Below, piece by piece: positions 7,779 through 16,664 of a DNA stretch of 64,000 nt. Position 1 is the stretch's first letter, and each line of letters starts with the position of its first letter. Source of the stretch: Amycolatopsis suaedae. GTDB lineage: Bacteria > Actinomycetota > Actinomycetes > Mycobacteriales > Pseudonocardiaceae. The notes under the pieces are model-generated. The model was given only the letters and a program-made list of their open reading frames with translations. It made no database searches and was not told the origin of the DNA. The stretch spans positions 62,001 to 126,000 of the forward strand of contig NZ_SFCC01000021.1 in the NCBI RefSeq assembly GCF_004214935.1, given 5' to 3'. Both the position numbers and the translations under genes were made by a program.

Positions 7779-9284
7779 GTGACAGAGAACATCACCCAGC
7801 CCACTCAGCCGTCCATGGGACCGCGTGTGCTGGCCGACCGGTACGTCCTGCTCGGCGAGCTGGGCCGCGGCGGCATGGGCGTGGTGTGGCGTGCCGAGGA
7901 CCGGGTGATCGGCAGGCACGTGGCGATCAAGGAACTGCGGCTGCCCGAGGGCGCGGCCGACGCGGGCGTGTTCGCCGAGCGGGTGCTGCGTGAGGTCCGC
8001 ACCGGCGGCAGGCTCAACGACCCGGCCGTCGTGACCGTGTTCGACGTGCTCAGCGAGGCGGGTACCACGTTCATCGTCATGGAACTGGTCGAGGCGCCGA
8101 CCCTGTCCGACCTGGTCCGCGAGCGCGGACCGCTGCCCGCGCAGCAGGTCGCGGTGATCGGCGAGCAGGTCCTGTCGGCGCTGAAGGCCGCACACGACGC
8201 CGGGATCGTGCATCGCGACGTCAAGCCGGGCAACATCATGGTCGCCGCCAACGGCAGGGTGAAGCTCACCGACTTCGGCATCGCGCAGGCCGTCGACGAC
8301 CCGCGGCTGACCACCAGCGGCATGCTCGTCGGCTCACCCGCGTTCATGGCGCCGGAACGGGTGTCCGGCCACGAGGCGACACCGGCATCGGACCTGTGGT
8401 CGCTGGGCGCCACGCTGTTCTTCGCCGCCGAGGGCATCGTCGCTTTCGAGAAGTCCAGCACCGCGGCCACGTTGCACGCCATCGTCAACGAGGTGCCCTA
8501 CCTGACCCACACCCGCGGCCCGCTCGCCTCGGCGATCATGGGCCTGCTGGCCGCAGCGCCGGAGGGCAGGCTGGGTGCCGAGCAGACCAGGGGGCTGCTG
8601 CGGGCCGCGTCGGCGGGGGTGGGCCAGCAGACCCCGCCCGGCGGCGCCTACACGGCCGTCCACACCGGACCGCCACCGACCATGGTCACCCCCGGGGCGC
8701 CGACCGGGCCACGCCGTCGCACGCCGCTGGTGGTGGCCGGGGTGGTCGTGGTGGTCGGGCTGCTCGCCGGTGCGGTGTTCCTCGGCCGCTGGTGGGGGTC
8801 GGCGGCCGCGGCGCCCGATCCCGCCACGGCAGGCCAGGTGATGACCTACGGCCGGGCGGGCGACATCCAGTCGTTCTCCGACCCCAGCTCCGAGTACTGC
8901 TACACCGAACTTCCGCGGACCGGCTACTCCATGTCCAGCGACCAGCGCGTCGACTGCGACAAGCCGCACCGGACCGAGGCGATCGCCGAGGCCGCGATCC
9001 TGGGCGACAGCGTGAGCTACGACGAGAACCCGCCGCTGGCGGCCTACCCGGGCATGCCCCGGCTGACCGCCTGGGCGCAGGCGCGGTGTCAGCTCACCTT
9101 CGAATCGAACAAGATCGACAAGACCGCCGAGGGGCCACTGAAGCTGTACGTGCTGGTGCCCACCGAGCAGGAGTGGAACGCCACCCCGGCGGGCTCCGGC
9201 AGCCCGGTCCGCAGCGCGTACTGCCTGGTGGCCCGGCAGGACGGCGGCGAGATGCAGCGGCCGGTCACCGGCAAGGTGAAGTAG
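7779..9284 (+). CDS. Transmembrane serine/threonine protein kinase (PknB-like)
   Basis: A 501-residue Hanks-type kinase. The glycine loop GELGRGGMGVVW (about 27-38), catalytic lysine in VAIKEL (K51), HRDVKPGN (about 145-152), DFG (about 166) and APE are all present, so the kinase should be active. A single transmembrane helix lies at about 315-337 (VVVAGVVVVVGLLAGAVFL). The remaining ~160 extracellular residues include several cysteines and no PASTA repeats, so it is not PknB itself. GTG 7779 has GAGGGGAG about 9 nt upstream. The extracellular ligand is unknown. Confidence 0.9.
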   Translation: MTENITQPTQPSMGPRVLADRYVLLGELGRGGMGVVWRAEDRVIGRHVAIKELRLPEGAADAGVFAERVLREVRTGGRLNDPAVVTVFDVLSEAGTTFIVMELVEAPTLSDLVRERGPLPAQQVAVIGEQVLSALKAAHDAGIVHRDVKPGNIMVAANGRVKLTDFGIAQAVDDPRLTTSGMLVGSPAFMAPERVSGHEATPASDLWSLGATLFFAAEGIVAFEKSSTAATLHAIVNEVPYLTHTRGPLASAIMGLLAAAPEGRLGAEQTRGLLRAASAGVGQQTPPGGAYTAVHTGPPPTMVTPGAPTGPRRRTPLVVAGVVVVVGLLAGAVFLGRWWGSAAAAPDPATAGQVMTYGRAGDIQSFSDPSSEYCYTELPRTGYSMSSDQRVDCDKPHRTEAIAEAAILGDSVSYDENPPLAAYPGMPRLTAWAQARCQLTFESNKIDKTAEGPLKLYVLVPTEQEWNATPAGSGSPVRSAYCLVARQDGGEMQRPVTGKVK

Positions 9285-9309
9285 AAGTTGCGGTCCCGCC
9301 CCGACGGCG

Positions 9310-9327
9310 CCGGGGATTCTTCCCCGG
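9310..9327 (+). terminator. Rho-independent-like hairpin after the kinase gene
   Basis: A perfect 7-bp stem (CCGGGGA/TCCCCGG) with a TTCT loop, 25 bp after the kinase stop codon. There is no long T tract, as is usual in high-GC actinobacteria. Confidence 0.5.
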
Positions 9328-9406
9328 TTCCCCCGCCAGGGTGTGGATCATGACGTTCTGGCAGGTCGGCAGCGAGAACGTCACCGGGACGGGGTACCGT
9401 CGGGGC

Positions 9407-10420
9407 ATGTCCACTCCACCGACCGCGGCGCCGGGTAGACCGTTCGGCCGCGTGCTCACCGCCATGGTCACCCCGTTCGACGGCGAAGGGGCAGTGGACC
9501 TGAAGCGGGCGCAGGAGCTCGCCGAGCACCTGGTCGACCTGGGCAACGACGGCCTGGTCGTCAACGGCACCACCGGGGAGAGCCCCACCACCAGCGACGC
9601 CGAGAAGGCCGACCTGGTCCGTGCCGTGGTGGAGGCGGTCGGCGACCGGGCCACCATCGTCGCCGGGGCGGGCACCTACGACACCGCGCACAGCGTCGAG
9701 CTGGCCGGCCAGGCCGAGAAGGCGGGCGCGCACGGCGTACTGCTGGTCACCCCGTACTACTCGCGGCCCAGCCAGGCCGGGCTGCACGCGCACTTCACCA
9801 CCGTCGCCGACGCCACCGGCCTGCCGGTGATGCTCTACGACATCCCGCCGCGCTCGATCGTCCCCATCGAGGTCGACACGCTGCGGCGGCTGGCCGAGCA
9901 CCCGCGCATCGTCGCCGTCAAGGACGCCAAGGGCGACCTGCTGGCCGGCAGCGAGGTCATCGCCAACACCCACCTCGCCTACTACTCCGGTGACGACGGG
10001 CTCAACCTGCCGTGGCTGTCCGTCGGAGCCACCGGCGTCGTCAGTGTCATCGGGCACGTCGTCGCCGGCCGGATCCGCGCGATGCTGGACGCCTACGAGG
10101 AGGGCGACACGTCCACCGCGCGCACCAATCACCGCGGCATGCTGCCGGTGTACCGGGCGTTCTCCCGGGTCGGCGGCGTGGTGTTCAGCAAGGCCGCGCT
10201 GCGGCTGCGCGGGCACGACGTCGGCGATCCCCGGCTGCCGATCGTCCCGGCCACCGACGAGCAGATCACGGCCATCGCGGCCGATCTCACCCAGGCCGGC
10301 GTGCCGCTGGCCGAGTCACCCGCCGCGGACTGGCACAGTTCCCGGGTGGCACACGCCGACTCCGCGGCGGCCTACGTCGCCCCCACCACGCACACCAGCG
10401 TGGGCACTCTGCACGACTGA
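9407..10420 (+). CDS. dapA: 4-hydroxy-tetrahydrodipicolinate synthase
   Basis: A 337-residue TIM-barrel aldolase that condenses pyruvate with aspartate semialdehyde, the first step of the diaminopimelate/lysine branch. NGTTGESPTT, the tyrosine in VMLYDIPPRS (about Y143) and the Schiff-base lysine in AVKDAKG (about K171) are intact. The protein is longer than the usual ~300 residues because of a C-terminal tail rich in Ala, Ser and Thr after about residue 310. ATG 9407 gives the usual FGRVLTAMVTPF start. RNase J begins 12 nt downstream, an actinobacterial arrangement. Confidence 0.95.
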   Translation: MSTPPTAAPGRPFGRVLTAMVTPFDGEGAVDLKRAQELAEHLVDLGNDGLVVNGTTGESPTTSDAEKADLVRAVVEAVGDRATIVAGAGTYDTAHSVELAGQAEKAGAHGVLLVTPYYSRPSQAGLHAHFTTVADATGLPVMLYDIPPRSIVPIEVDTLRRLAEHPRIVAVKDAKGDLLAGSEVIANTHLAYYSGDDGLNLPWLSVGATGVVSVIGHVVAGRIRAMLDAYEEGDTSTARTNHRGMLPVYRAFSRVGGVVFSKAALRLRGHDVGDPRLPIVPATDEQITAIAADLTQAGVPLAESPAADWHSSRVAHADSAAAYVAPTTHTSVGTLHD

Positions 10421-10432
10421 ACGAGGTACTTC

Positions 10433-12136
10433 TTGACCCAGAGTTCCCTACCCGCCGGCCCCGGACCGACCGCGGCGCCACCACCACTTCCGGAGGGCGG
10501 CCTGCGGGTCGTCGCGCTCGGAGGCATCGGCGAGGTCGGCCGCAACATGACCGTGTTCGAGTTCGACGGCAGGCTGCTGATCGTCGACTGCGGCGTGCTG
10601 TTCCCCGAGGACGAGCAGCCCGGCGTCGACCTGATCCTGCCCGACTTCCGCGCCATCGAGGACCGGCTCGACGACATCTCCGCGCTGGTGCTCACCCACG
10701 GCCACGAGGACCACATCGGTGCCGTGCCGTTCCTCCTGCGCCTGCGCCCGGATCTGCCGATCTACGGCTCCAAGTTCACCCTCGCCCTGCTGGCGGCCAA
10801 GTGCCGTGAACACAAGCAGCGGCCGACGCTGATCGAGGTCCGGGAGACCGAGCGGCGCCAGGTCGGGCCCTTCGACCTGGAGTTCTTCGCCGTCAACCAC
10901 TCCATCCCGGACGCGCTGGCCGTCGCCATCCGCACCCCGGCCGGGGTGGTGCTGCACACCGGCGACATCAAGCTGGACCAGCTGCCGCTGGACGGCAGGC
11001 TCACCGACCTGGCCGGGTTCTCCCGGCTCGGCGACGAGGGCGTCGACCTGTTCTGCGTCGACTCCACCAACGCCGAGGTGCCCGGGTTCGTCATGCCCGA
11101 GCGCGACATCGGCCCGGTGCTCGACGACGTGATCCGGCGGGTCAACCAGCGCGTCATCGTCGCCTGCTTCGCCAGCCACGTGCACCGTGTCCAGCAGGTG
11201 CTCGACGTCGCCGTCGCGCACGGGCGCCGTGTCGCGTTCGTCGGCCGGTCCATGGTCCGCAACATGGGCATCGCCGCGGAGCTGGGCCTGCTGAACGTGC
11301 CCGACGGGCTGCTGGTCGACCTCGACCAGGCCGCCAACCTGCCGGAGAGCAAGGTCCTGTTCATCTCCACCGGCTCACAGGGTGAGCCGCTGTCGGCGCT
11401 GTCGCGGATGGCCCGCGGCGAGCACCGGCAGATCTCCATCCGCGAGGGCGACACCGTCGTGCTGGCCAGCTCGATGATCCCGGGCAACGAGACCGCCGTG
11501 TTCGGTGTGGTCAACGGGCTGGTGCGGCTGGGCGCCAACGTCGTGCACCAGGGCAACGCGAAGGTGCACGTGTCCGGGCACGCCTCGGCGGGCGAGCTGC
11601 TGTACCTGTACAACGCGGTGCGGCCGAGCAACGTCATGCCGGTACACGGCGAGTGGAAGCACCTGGTCGCCAACGCCGAGCTGGCCGTGCGCACCGGGGT
11701 CGCGCCGCAGAACGTGGTGATCGCCGAGGACGGCGTCGTCGTCGACCTGGTCGACGGGCAGGCGCGCCGCACCGGGCGGGTCGAGGTCGGGCACGTCTAC
11801 GTCGACGGGCTGTCGGTCGGCGACGTCGGCGAGTCGACCCTGTCGGACCGGCTGGTGCTCGGCGAGGGCGGGTTCATCGCCATCACGGTGGCCGTCGACT
11901 CCAGCACCGGCCGCGCGGTCACCGCTCCGAAGGTGTCCGGCCGTGGCTTCTCCGACGACCCGAAGGCGCTCGACGCGGCCGTCGCGCTGGTCGAGATGGA
12001 GCTGTCCCGGACCGAGTCCGAGGGCATCACCGACACCCACCGCATCGCGCAGTCCGTGCGCCGCGTGGTGGGCCGCTGGGTCGCCGACACCTACCGGCGC
12101 AGGCCGATGATCGTGCCGACGGTCATCCCCGTCTGA
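10433..12136 (+). CDS. rnj: Ribonuclease J
   Basis: A 567-residue metallo-beta-lactamase/beta-CASP RNase that acts as an endo- and 5'-3' exoribonuclease in rRNA and mRNA processing. The zinc-binding motif THGHEDHIG lies at about residues 87-95, and the later histidines of HTGDIK, SGHASAGEL and MPVHGEWKHL are present. Translation starts at TTG 10433 with GAGGT about 8 nt upstream. It follows dapA closely and is likely co-transcribed. Confidence 0.95.
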   Translation: MTQSSLPAGPGPTAAPPPLPEGGLRVVALGGIGEVGRNMTVFEFDGRLLIVDCGVLFPEDEQPGVDLILPDFRAIEDRLDDISALVLTHGHEDHIGAVPFLLRLRPDLPIYGSKFTLALLAAKCREHKQRPTLIEVRETERRQVGPFDLEFFAVNHSIPDALAVAIRTPAGVVLHTGDIKLDQLPLDGRLTDLAGFSRLGDEGVDLFCVDSTNAEVPGFVMPERDIGPVLDDVIRRVNQRVIVACFASHVHRVQQVLDVAVAHGRRVAFVGRSMVRNMGIAAELGLLNVPDGLLVDLDQAANLPESKVLFISTGSQGEPLSALSRMARGEHRQISIREGDTVVLASSMIPGNETAVFGVVNGLVRLGANVVHQGNAKVHVSGHASAGELLYLYNAVRPSNVMPVHGEWKHLVANAELAVRTGVAPQNVVIAEDGVVVDLVDGQARRTGRVEVGHVYVDGLSVGDVGESTLSDRLVLGEGGFIAITVAVDSSTGRAVTAPKVSGRGFSDDPKALDAAVALVEMELSRTESEGITDTHRIAQSVRRVVGRWVADTYRRRPMIVPTVIPV

Positions 12137-12176
12137 CAGGTTCATCCGGCCTACCGCCTCTCGGTCGTTCGGCCGA

Positions 12177-12192
12177 CGCCCTTCGGAGGGCG
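12177..12192 (+). terminator. Hairpin downstream of RNase J
   Basis: A 6-bp stem CGCCCT/AGGGCG around TCGG, 40 bp after the rnj stop. A second imperfect hairpin (GGCGGC...GCCGCC) lies about 20 bp further on. The rest of the ~280-bp gap before the VWA gene shows no gene. Confidence 0.4.
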
Positions 12193-12415
12193 GGCAAACT
12201 CTTCGGTGGCCGGCGGCGGACCTTTCGGTCGGTGCCGCCGAGTGCGGCCTGACCTGCGCCTGGACCTCGTCCTCCCGGGTTCGCGGCTGCCTGGCTCGCG
12301 GGGCTGACCCGGTACCGGGGACATCCGCAGGACCGGTGGCGGCCGATCCGGCTTAACCTCCGAAACCGGGGTGACGCCGGGTCGGGGCGCCGCCACGGCC
12401 CGTAGGGGAGTGCGC

Positions 12416-14047
12416 ATGGGTCGACACTCGACGCCGCTGCGGCGGCGTGTGCCGTTGCCGGTGGTCGTCACCGGGCTGGTCGCCGTTCTCGCGTTCGGAA
12501 CCTGGACGGTGGTGACGGTCGGCGCCGGCGACCCGTGCGAGCAGCCGGTGACCGTGCGGGTCGCCGCCACGCCGGAGATCGCGCCGGTGGTCGGCGGCGT
12601 CGCCGAGGGCATCACGGGGGCGTGCGCGCGGTTCGAGGTGAGCAACCGGGAGGGCGTGCAGACGGCCGAGGCACTGGCCGTCTCCGACGGCGGCCTCGCC
12701 CCGCACGTCTGGATTCCGGAGTCCACGCTGCTGCTGCGCCGCGCCCGCGGCGCCGGCGCCGACGGCGTCCCGGAGACCGGGCCGTCGGTGGCGACCTCGC
12801 CGGTCGTGCTGGGACTGACCGAGGACGCCGCGGGCACGCTCGGCTGGCCCGCCCGGGTTCCGGCCTGGCGGGACGTCCTCGCGCCGGGGCGCGGCCTGAC
12901 GGTCGGCCTGCCCGACCCGGCCCGCGACCCGGTGGGCGTCTCGGCGCTGCTCGGCGTGCGGGACACCGCCCGCAACCCGGCCGAGTTCACCGCCGCGCTG
13001 CGGGCGCTGTCGCCGAACACCGTGGCCGGGTCGGCGGACCTGTTCTCGCTGCTGCCCGGCCTGTCCGGGGCGCAGGCGGCCGCCAAGGGCGTGACCGTGG
13101 TGCCCACCTCGGAGAACGCCTTGCTGCGGCACAACGTCCGCAGTCCCGGGGCGCCGCTGGTCGCCGCGTACTCCGCGGCGATTCCCGCGCTGGACTACCC
13201 GCTCGTCGTGCTGGCCCACGCCGGGCAGGCCGAGACGCGGGCCGCGGCGGCCCTGCGGGACGCCCTGCGTGGCGAACGCGGCCGCGCCGCACTGGCCGAC
13301 GCGGGGTTCCGCACGCCGGACGGCCGCATGCAGCGCGACCGCTCCGGCGACCGGCGGACCGAGTCGAAGACGATCCCGCTGCCCGCGCTGCCACCCGCCG
13401 AGGAGATCGACCGCCTGCTCAACCAGTGGTCACGGGTGCACCTGACCGCGCGGGCGCAGGTGCTGATCGACGTGTCCGGCTCGATGAACGCCATCGTCGG
13501 CGACACCGGCCGCACCCGCATGCAGGTCACCCGGGAGGCGGCGCAGCGTGCGCTGGATCTGTTCAAACCGGCCACCGACTTGCGGGTGCTGGCGTTCTCG
13601 ACCCGGCTCGACGGTGACCGCGACTTCCGAGAGGTGCTGCCGATGGCGCCGGTCGGCAAGCACCGGGCGTCCGGTGCGGCCGACCGGCTCGGCGCGCTGG
13701 AGGCCACCCCGAACGGGCAGACCGGGTTGTACGACAGCGTGCTCGCCGCGTACCAGGTCGCCCGGCGCGAATGGGAACCCGGACGGCTGAATCTGGTGAT
13801 CGTGATGACCGACGGCCGCAACGAGGACCCGGCGAGCATCGCCAGGGCGGACCTGCTCGCCGAGCTCACCCGCCTGCGGGATCCGCGGCGGCCGCTGCCG
13901 GTCATCGGAATCGGCCTGGGGCCCGACATCGATGTCGCCGAGCTGACCGAGATCAGCCGTGCCACCGGCGGGCAGGCGTTCACCACCGCCGATCCGGCGC
14001 GGATCGGTGAGGTGTTCTTCGCGGCGCTCAACGCGATGAGCGGCTGA
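12416..14047 (+). CDS. Membrane-anchored substrate-binding-like + VWA domain protein
   Basis: A 543-residue protein with an N-terminal transmembrane helix (about 10-34, VPLPVVVTGLVAVLAFGTW), an extracellular region of about 300 residues resembling periplasmic solute-binding proteins, and a C-terminal von Willebrand A domain. The MIDAS motif DVSGSMN (about 353) and the later acidic MTDGRNED are intact, so metal binding is likely. It is probably a cell-surface adhesion or sensing protein; the partner is unknown. ATG 12416 follows AGGGGAG. Confidence 0.8.
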   Translation: MGRHSTPLRRRVPLPVVVTGLVAVLAFGTWTVVTVGAGDPCEQPVTVRVAATPEIAPVVGGVAEGITGACARFEVSNREGVQTAEALAVSDGGLAPHVWIPESTLLLRRARGAGADGVPETGPSVATSPVVLGLTEDAAGTLGWPARVPAWRDVLAPGRGLTVGLPDPARDPVGVSALLGVRDTARNPAEFTAALRALSPNTVAGSADLFSLLPGLSGAQAAAKGVTVVPTSENALLRHNVRSPGAPLVAAYSAAIPALDYPLVVLAHAGQAETRAAAALRDALRGERGRAALADAGFRTPDGRMQRDRSGDRRTESKTIPLPALPPAEEIDRLLNQWSRVHLTARAQVLIDVSGSMNAIVGDTGRTRMQVTREAAQRALDLFKPATDLRVLAFSTRLDGDRDFREVLPMAPVGKHRASGAADRLGALEATPNGQTGLYDSVLAAYQVARREWEPGRLNLVIVMTDGRNEDPASIARADLLAELTRLRDPRRPLPVIGIGLGPDIDVAELTEISRATGGQAFTTADPARIGEVFFAALNAMSG

Positions 14048-14132
14048 CCACCCCCCGCCGCGCGCCCGGCCGGTGACTCTGGGAATCTAGGCGTGTCTTC
14101 ACCGCCAGGTGTCATTCCCCGAGGAGCAGATC

Positions 14133-14738
14133 ATGTTTGGCATCCAACGACGGCTGGCTTTCGCCGTCGCCGGTTCGGCCGTGGCGCTCGTGCTCGCCGG
14201 CTGTTCCGGGTCGGATCAGCACGAAGGCGGCACCGGCGCCGCCACGCCCGAGCAGCCCGCGGCGCCCCAGGTGTCCGCCGAGTTCAACCAGGCCGACGTG
14301 GCGTTCGCGGCTCAGATGATCCCGCACCACCAGCAGGCGGTGGACATGGCGGCGCTGGCCGACCAGAAGGCGGGCAGCCCGCAGGTGAAGACCCTGGCGA
14401 CCCGGATCCGCGACACCCAGGACGCCGAGATCGCCACGCTGTCGTCGATGCTGGAGGTCTGGGGTCAGCCCGCACCCGAGGACCCGGGCCTCGACCACGC
14501 CGCGCACCCGGGCATGCTGCCCGACGCCGAGGTCGCCACGCTCGACGGCCTGTCCGGCGCGGAGTTCGACCGCCGGTTCCTCGACCTGATGATCCAGCAC
14601 CACCGCGGCGCGATCGCCGCGGCCACCGCGCAGCAGGGCGGCGGCAAGAACCCGCAGGCCAAGGAACTGGCCGGGCGCATCATCGCCGAGCAGCAGGGTC
14701 AGATCACCGAGATGGAGGGTCTGAAGGCGGGGGTGTGA
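14133..14738 (+). CDS. DUF305 lipoprotein
   Basis: A 201-residue secreted lipoprotein. The signal peptide ends at the lipobox LVLAGC, with lipidation expected on Cys24. The mature part is the DUF305 four-helix bundle with the paired motifs MIPHHQQAV and MIQHHRGAI. DUF305 proteins often occur with copper-handling genes, but none is adjacent here. ATG 14133 has GAGGAG 6 nt upstream. The 3' end overlaps the convergent EamA gene by 35 bp. Confidence 0.85.
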   Translation: MFGIQRRLAFAVAGSAVALVLAGCSGSDQHEGGTGAATPEQPAAPQVSAEFNQADVAFAAQMIPHHQQAVDMAALADQKAGSPQVKTLATRIRDTQDAEIATLSSMLEVWGQPAPEDPGLDHAAHPGMLPDAEVATLDGLSGAEFDRRFLDLMIQHHRGAIAAATAQQGGGKNPQAKELAGRIIAEQQGQITEMEGLKAGV

Positions 14739-15699
14739 CGGGCAGGGGCTCGGGCGGTGCCTTCTCCGGCGAGTTGAGCTGCACGATCGTGGCGCCGGTG
14801 AGCAGCACCGCCGCGCCGAGCACCTGCCACCAGGTCAGTGCCTCGCCGAGCAGGAACCACGCCAGCGCGGTGGCCACCAGCGGCTCGCACAGGCCGAGCA
14901 CGCTGGCCACCGGCGCGGGCAGGTGCCGCAGCGCGCTGATCCCGGCCAGGTAGGCCAGCACGGTCGACACCAGGGCGACCGCGAACAGCAGTGTCCACAC
15001 CGGAGGGTGCCACGGGCCGAACTCGGCCGGTGCGGTGAGCACCGTCCCGGGCAGCGTCCACGGCGGCGCGACCACGCACACCGCGACGCCACCGATCACC
15101 ATGCCCCAGGTGACCATGCCGAGCGGATGCTGGCTGGCCACACCGCGTTCGCCGAGCAGGAAGTAGGCCGCCGAGCAGACCGCGGCGCCGAGCCCGGCGA
15201 GCAGGCCCAGCGCGTCCAGCCGCAGCCCCTCCCAGAACTGCGCGACCATCGCCAGCCCGCACAGCGCGAGCGCCGTGCCGAACCACAGCATCCCGGGCAG
15301 CCGCACCCTGCGCACGAACCGCACCCACAGCGCGATCAGGATCGGCGAGGTGAACTCCAGCAGGATCGCCACGCCGACCGGAATCCGGGCGGCGGCGACG
15401 AAGTAGAGCAGCTGCACCCCGGCCACACCCAGCAGGCCGTACCCGGCCAGCAGCCGCCAGCCGCCCTTCGGCACGCGCAGCAGAGACGGCCGCACCAGGC
15501 CGACGCACACCAGCAGCACCACCGCGGACAGCCCGATCCGCGCGGCCGCGACCTGTTCGGGATCGAGCCCGGCGAGCATCGCCGGTTTGCCGATGGCGCC
15601 CGAGCTGCCGAAGAACAGCGACGCGAGCAGGATCAGCGCCGTGCCACGGCCACGGTGCGGCACGAACGGGACCGCTCTGGCGGGGGATTCGGCGGTCAC
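14704..15699 (-). CDS. EamA-family (DMT superfamily) permease
   Basis: A 331-residue membrane protein with about ten hydrophobic helices in two EamA repeats. FGSSGAIGKPAML near the N-terminus and EFTSPILIALWVRF are characteristic of RhtA/DMT-type exporters. GTG 15699 overlaps the TGA of the upstream acyltransferase (GTGA), so the two are translationally coupled. The transported compound is unknown. The C-terminal ~20 residues are Pro-rich and encoded over the 3' end of the DUF305 gene on the other strand. Confidence 0.8.
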   Translation of the reverse strand: MTAESPARAVPFVPHRGRGTALILLASLFFGSSGAIGKPAMLAGLDPEQVAAARIGLSAVVLLVCVGLVRPSLLRVPKGGWRLLAGYGLLGVAGVQLLYFVAAARIPVGVAILLEFTSPILIALWVRFVRRVRLPGMLWFGTALALCGLAMVAQFWEGLRLDALGLLAGLGAAVCSAAYFLLGERGVASQHPLGMVTWGMVIGGVAVCVVAPPWTLPGTVLTAPAEFGPWHPPVWTLLFAVALVSTVLAYLAGISALRHLPAPVASVLGLCEPLVATALAWFLLGEALTWWQVLGAAVLLTGATIVQLNSPEKAPPEPLPVTPPPSDPPSR

Positions 15700-16529
15700 G
15701 AGCCGGGACGCTCCGGGCGCCACGGGCTGCGGGTGTCGGTGGGCCGGGTCGGGTCGTGGAACCGCGGAACGTCCGGTTCGTCGCGGCGCAGCGGGACCAG
15801 CCCGTCGGTGATGGCCCGCATGATCCGCTGGTGTGCCCGCATCCCGGCGCCCGGCCGGTCCGGCTCGACGTCGGACAGGTCCACCGGGGTGCCGAAGTGC
15901 ACGCGGAACACCGGCCGCCGCAGCGGCGCGGTGAGGCCGGAGCGGGCCAGCGGCACCAGGTCGGCCGGGCCGCTGACGGTCTCGGTGCCCCAGTAGACGG
16001 CCTCGTGCGCGCCCCACTGCGAGATCGGGATGACCGGGACGTCCGCCGCGAGTGCCAGCCGCGCGGCGCCGGTCTTGCCGCGTTCGGGCCACAGGCCGGG
16101 GTCGTGGCTGATCCGGCCCTCCGGGTAGACGATGATCGGCGCCGTCGACTCCCGCAGCGCCTCGACCGCGGCGGTGAACTGGCCGACCGCCGACTCGGCC
16201 TTCTTGCGGTCCACCCGCAGGTGACCGCTCGCCCGCAGCGCCGGGCCGATGACCGGGGCGTCCAGGATGCCGCCCGCCAGCATGAACCGGGGTGCGATCC
16301 CGCGCCTGCGGCAGGCCGCCATCAGCACGAACGGGTCGAACACGCCGATGTGGTTGGCTGCCATCAGCATCGGCCTGCCGAGTAGCTCGGGCGGGATCCG
16401 GCCGGTGATCTTCAGCCTGCCGACCAGGTTGACCAGGCCGTGGTCGATGGCGAGCATCGTGCGCCAGATGGCCGGGGCTCGCTCGATCCGGCCCTCGTTC
16501 CCGTCTCCGTCGCGTCGAAGGGCGAACAT
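15696..16529 (-). CDS. PlsC-type 1-acyl-glycerol-3-phosphate acyltransferase
   Basis: A 277-residue acyltransferase. The catalytic NHIGVFD block (H60, D65; N-H-x4-D) and the substrate-binding YPEGRIS motif (about 135-141) define the PlsC family, which acylates lysophosphatidate or related acceptors at the membrane. The second motif reads EGR rather than the more usual EGTR. It is the first gene of a coupled pair with the EamA permease and is divergent from ftsK. Confidence 0.85.
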   Translation of the reverse strand: MFALRRDGDGNEGRIERAPAIWRTMLAIDHGLVNLVGRLKITGRIPPELLGRPMLMAANHIGVFDPFVLMAACRRRGIAPRFMLAGGILDAPVIGPALRASGHLRVDRKKAESAVGQFTAAVEALRESTAPIIVYPEGRISHDPGLWPERGKTGAARLALAADVPVIPISQWGAHEAVYWGTETVSGPADLVPLARSGLTAPLRRPVFRVHFGTPVDLSDVEPDRPGAGMRAHQRIMRAITDGLVPLRRDEPDVPRFHDPTRPTDTRSPWRPERPGS

Positions 16530-16664
16530 GGGCAGAGCATGTCATGCACGACCGTGTCCGGTTCACCCGGTTGGCGGGGCGGGTGTGACGGACGTGGCGA
16601 TTGTTTCGGCTGCGCTGCGAGTGGCACGCGTGGAGAATGAGGCGTTCCGGTTTACCGTGGAGAC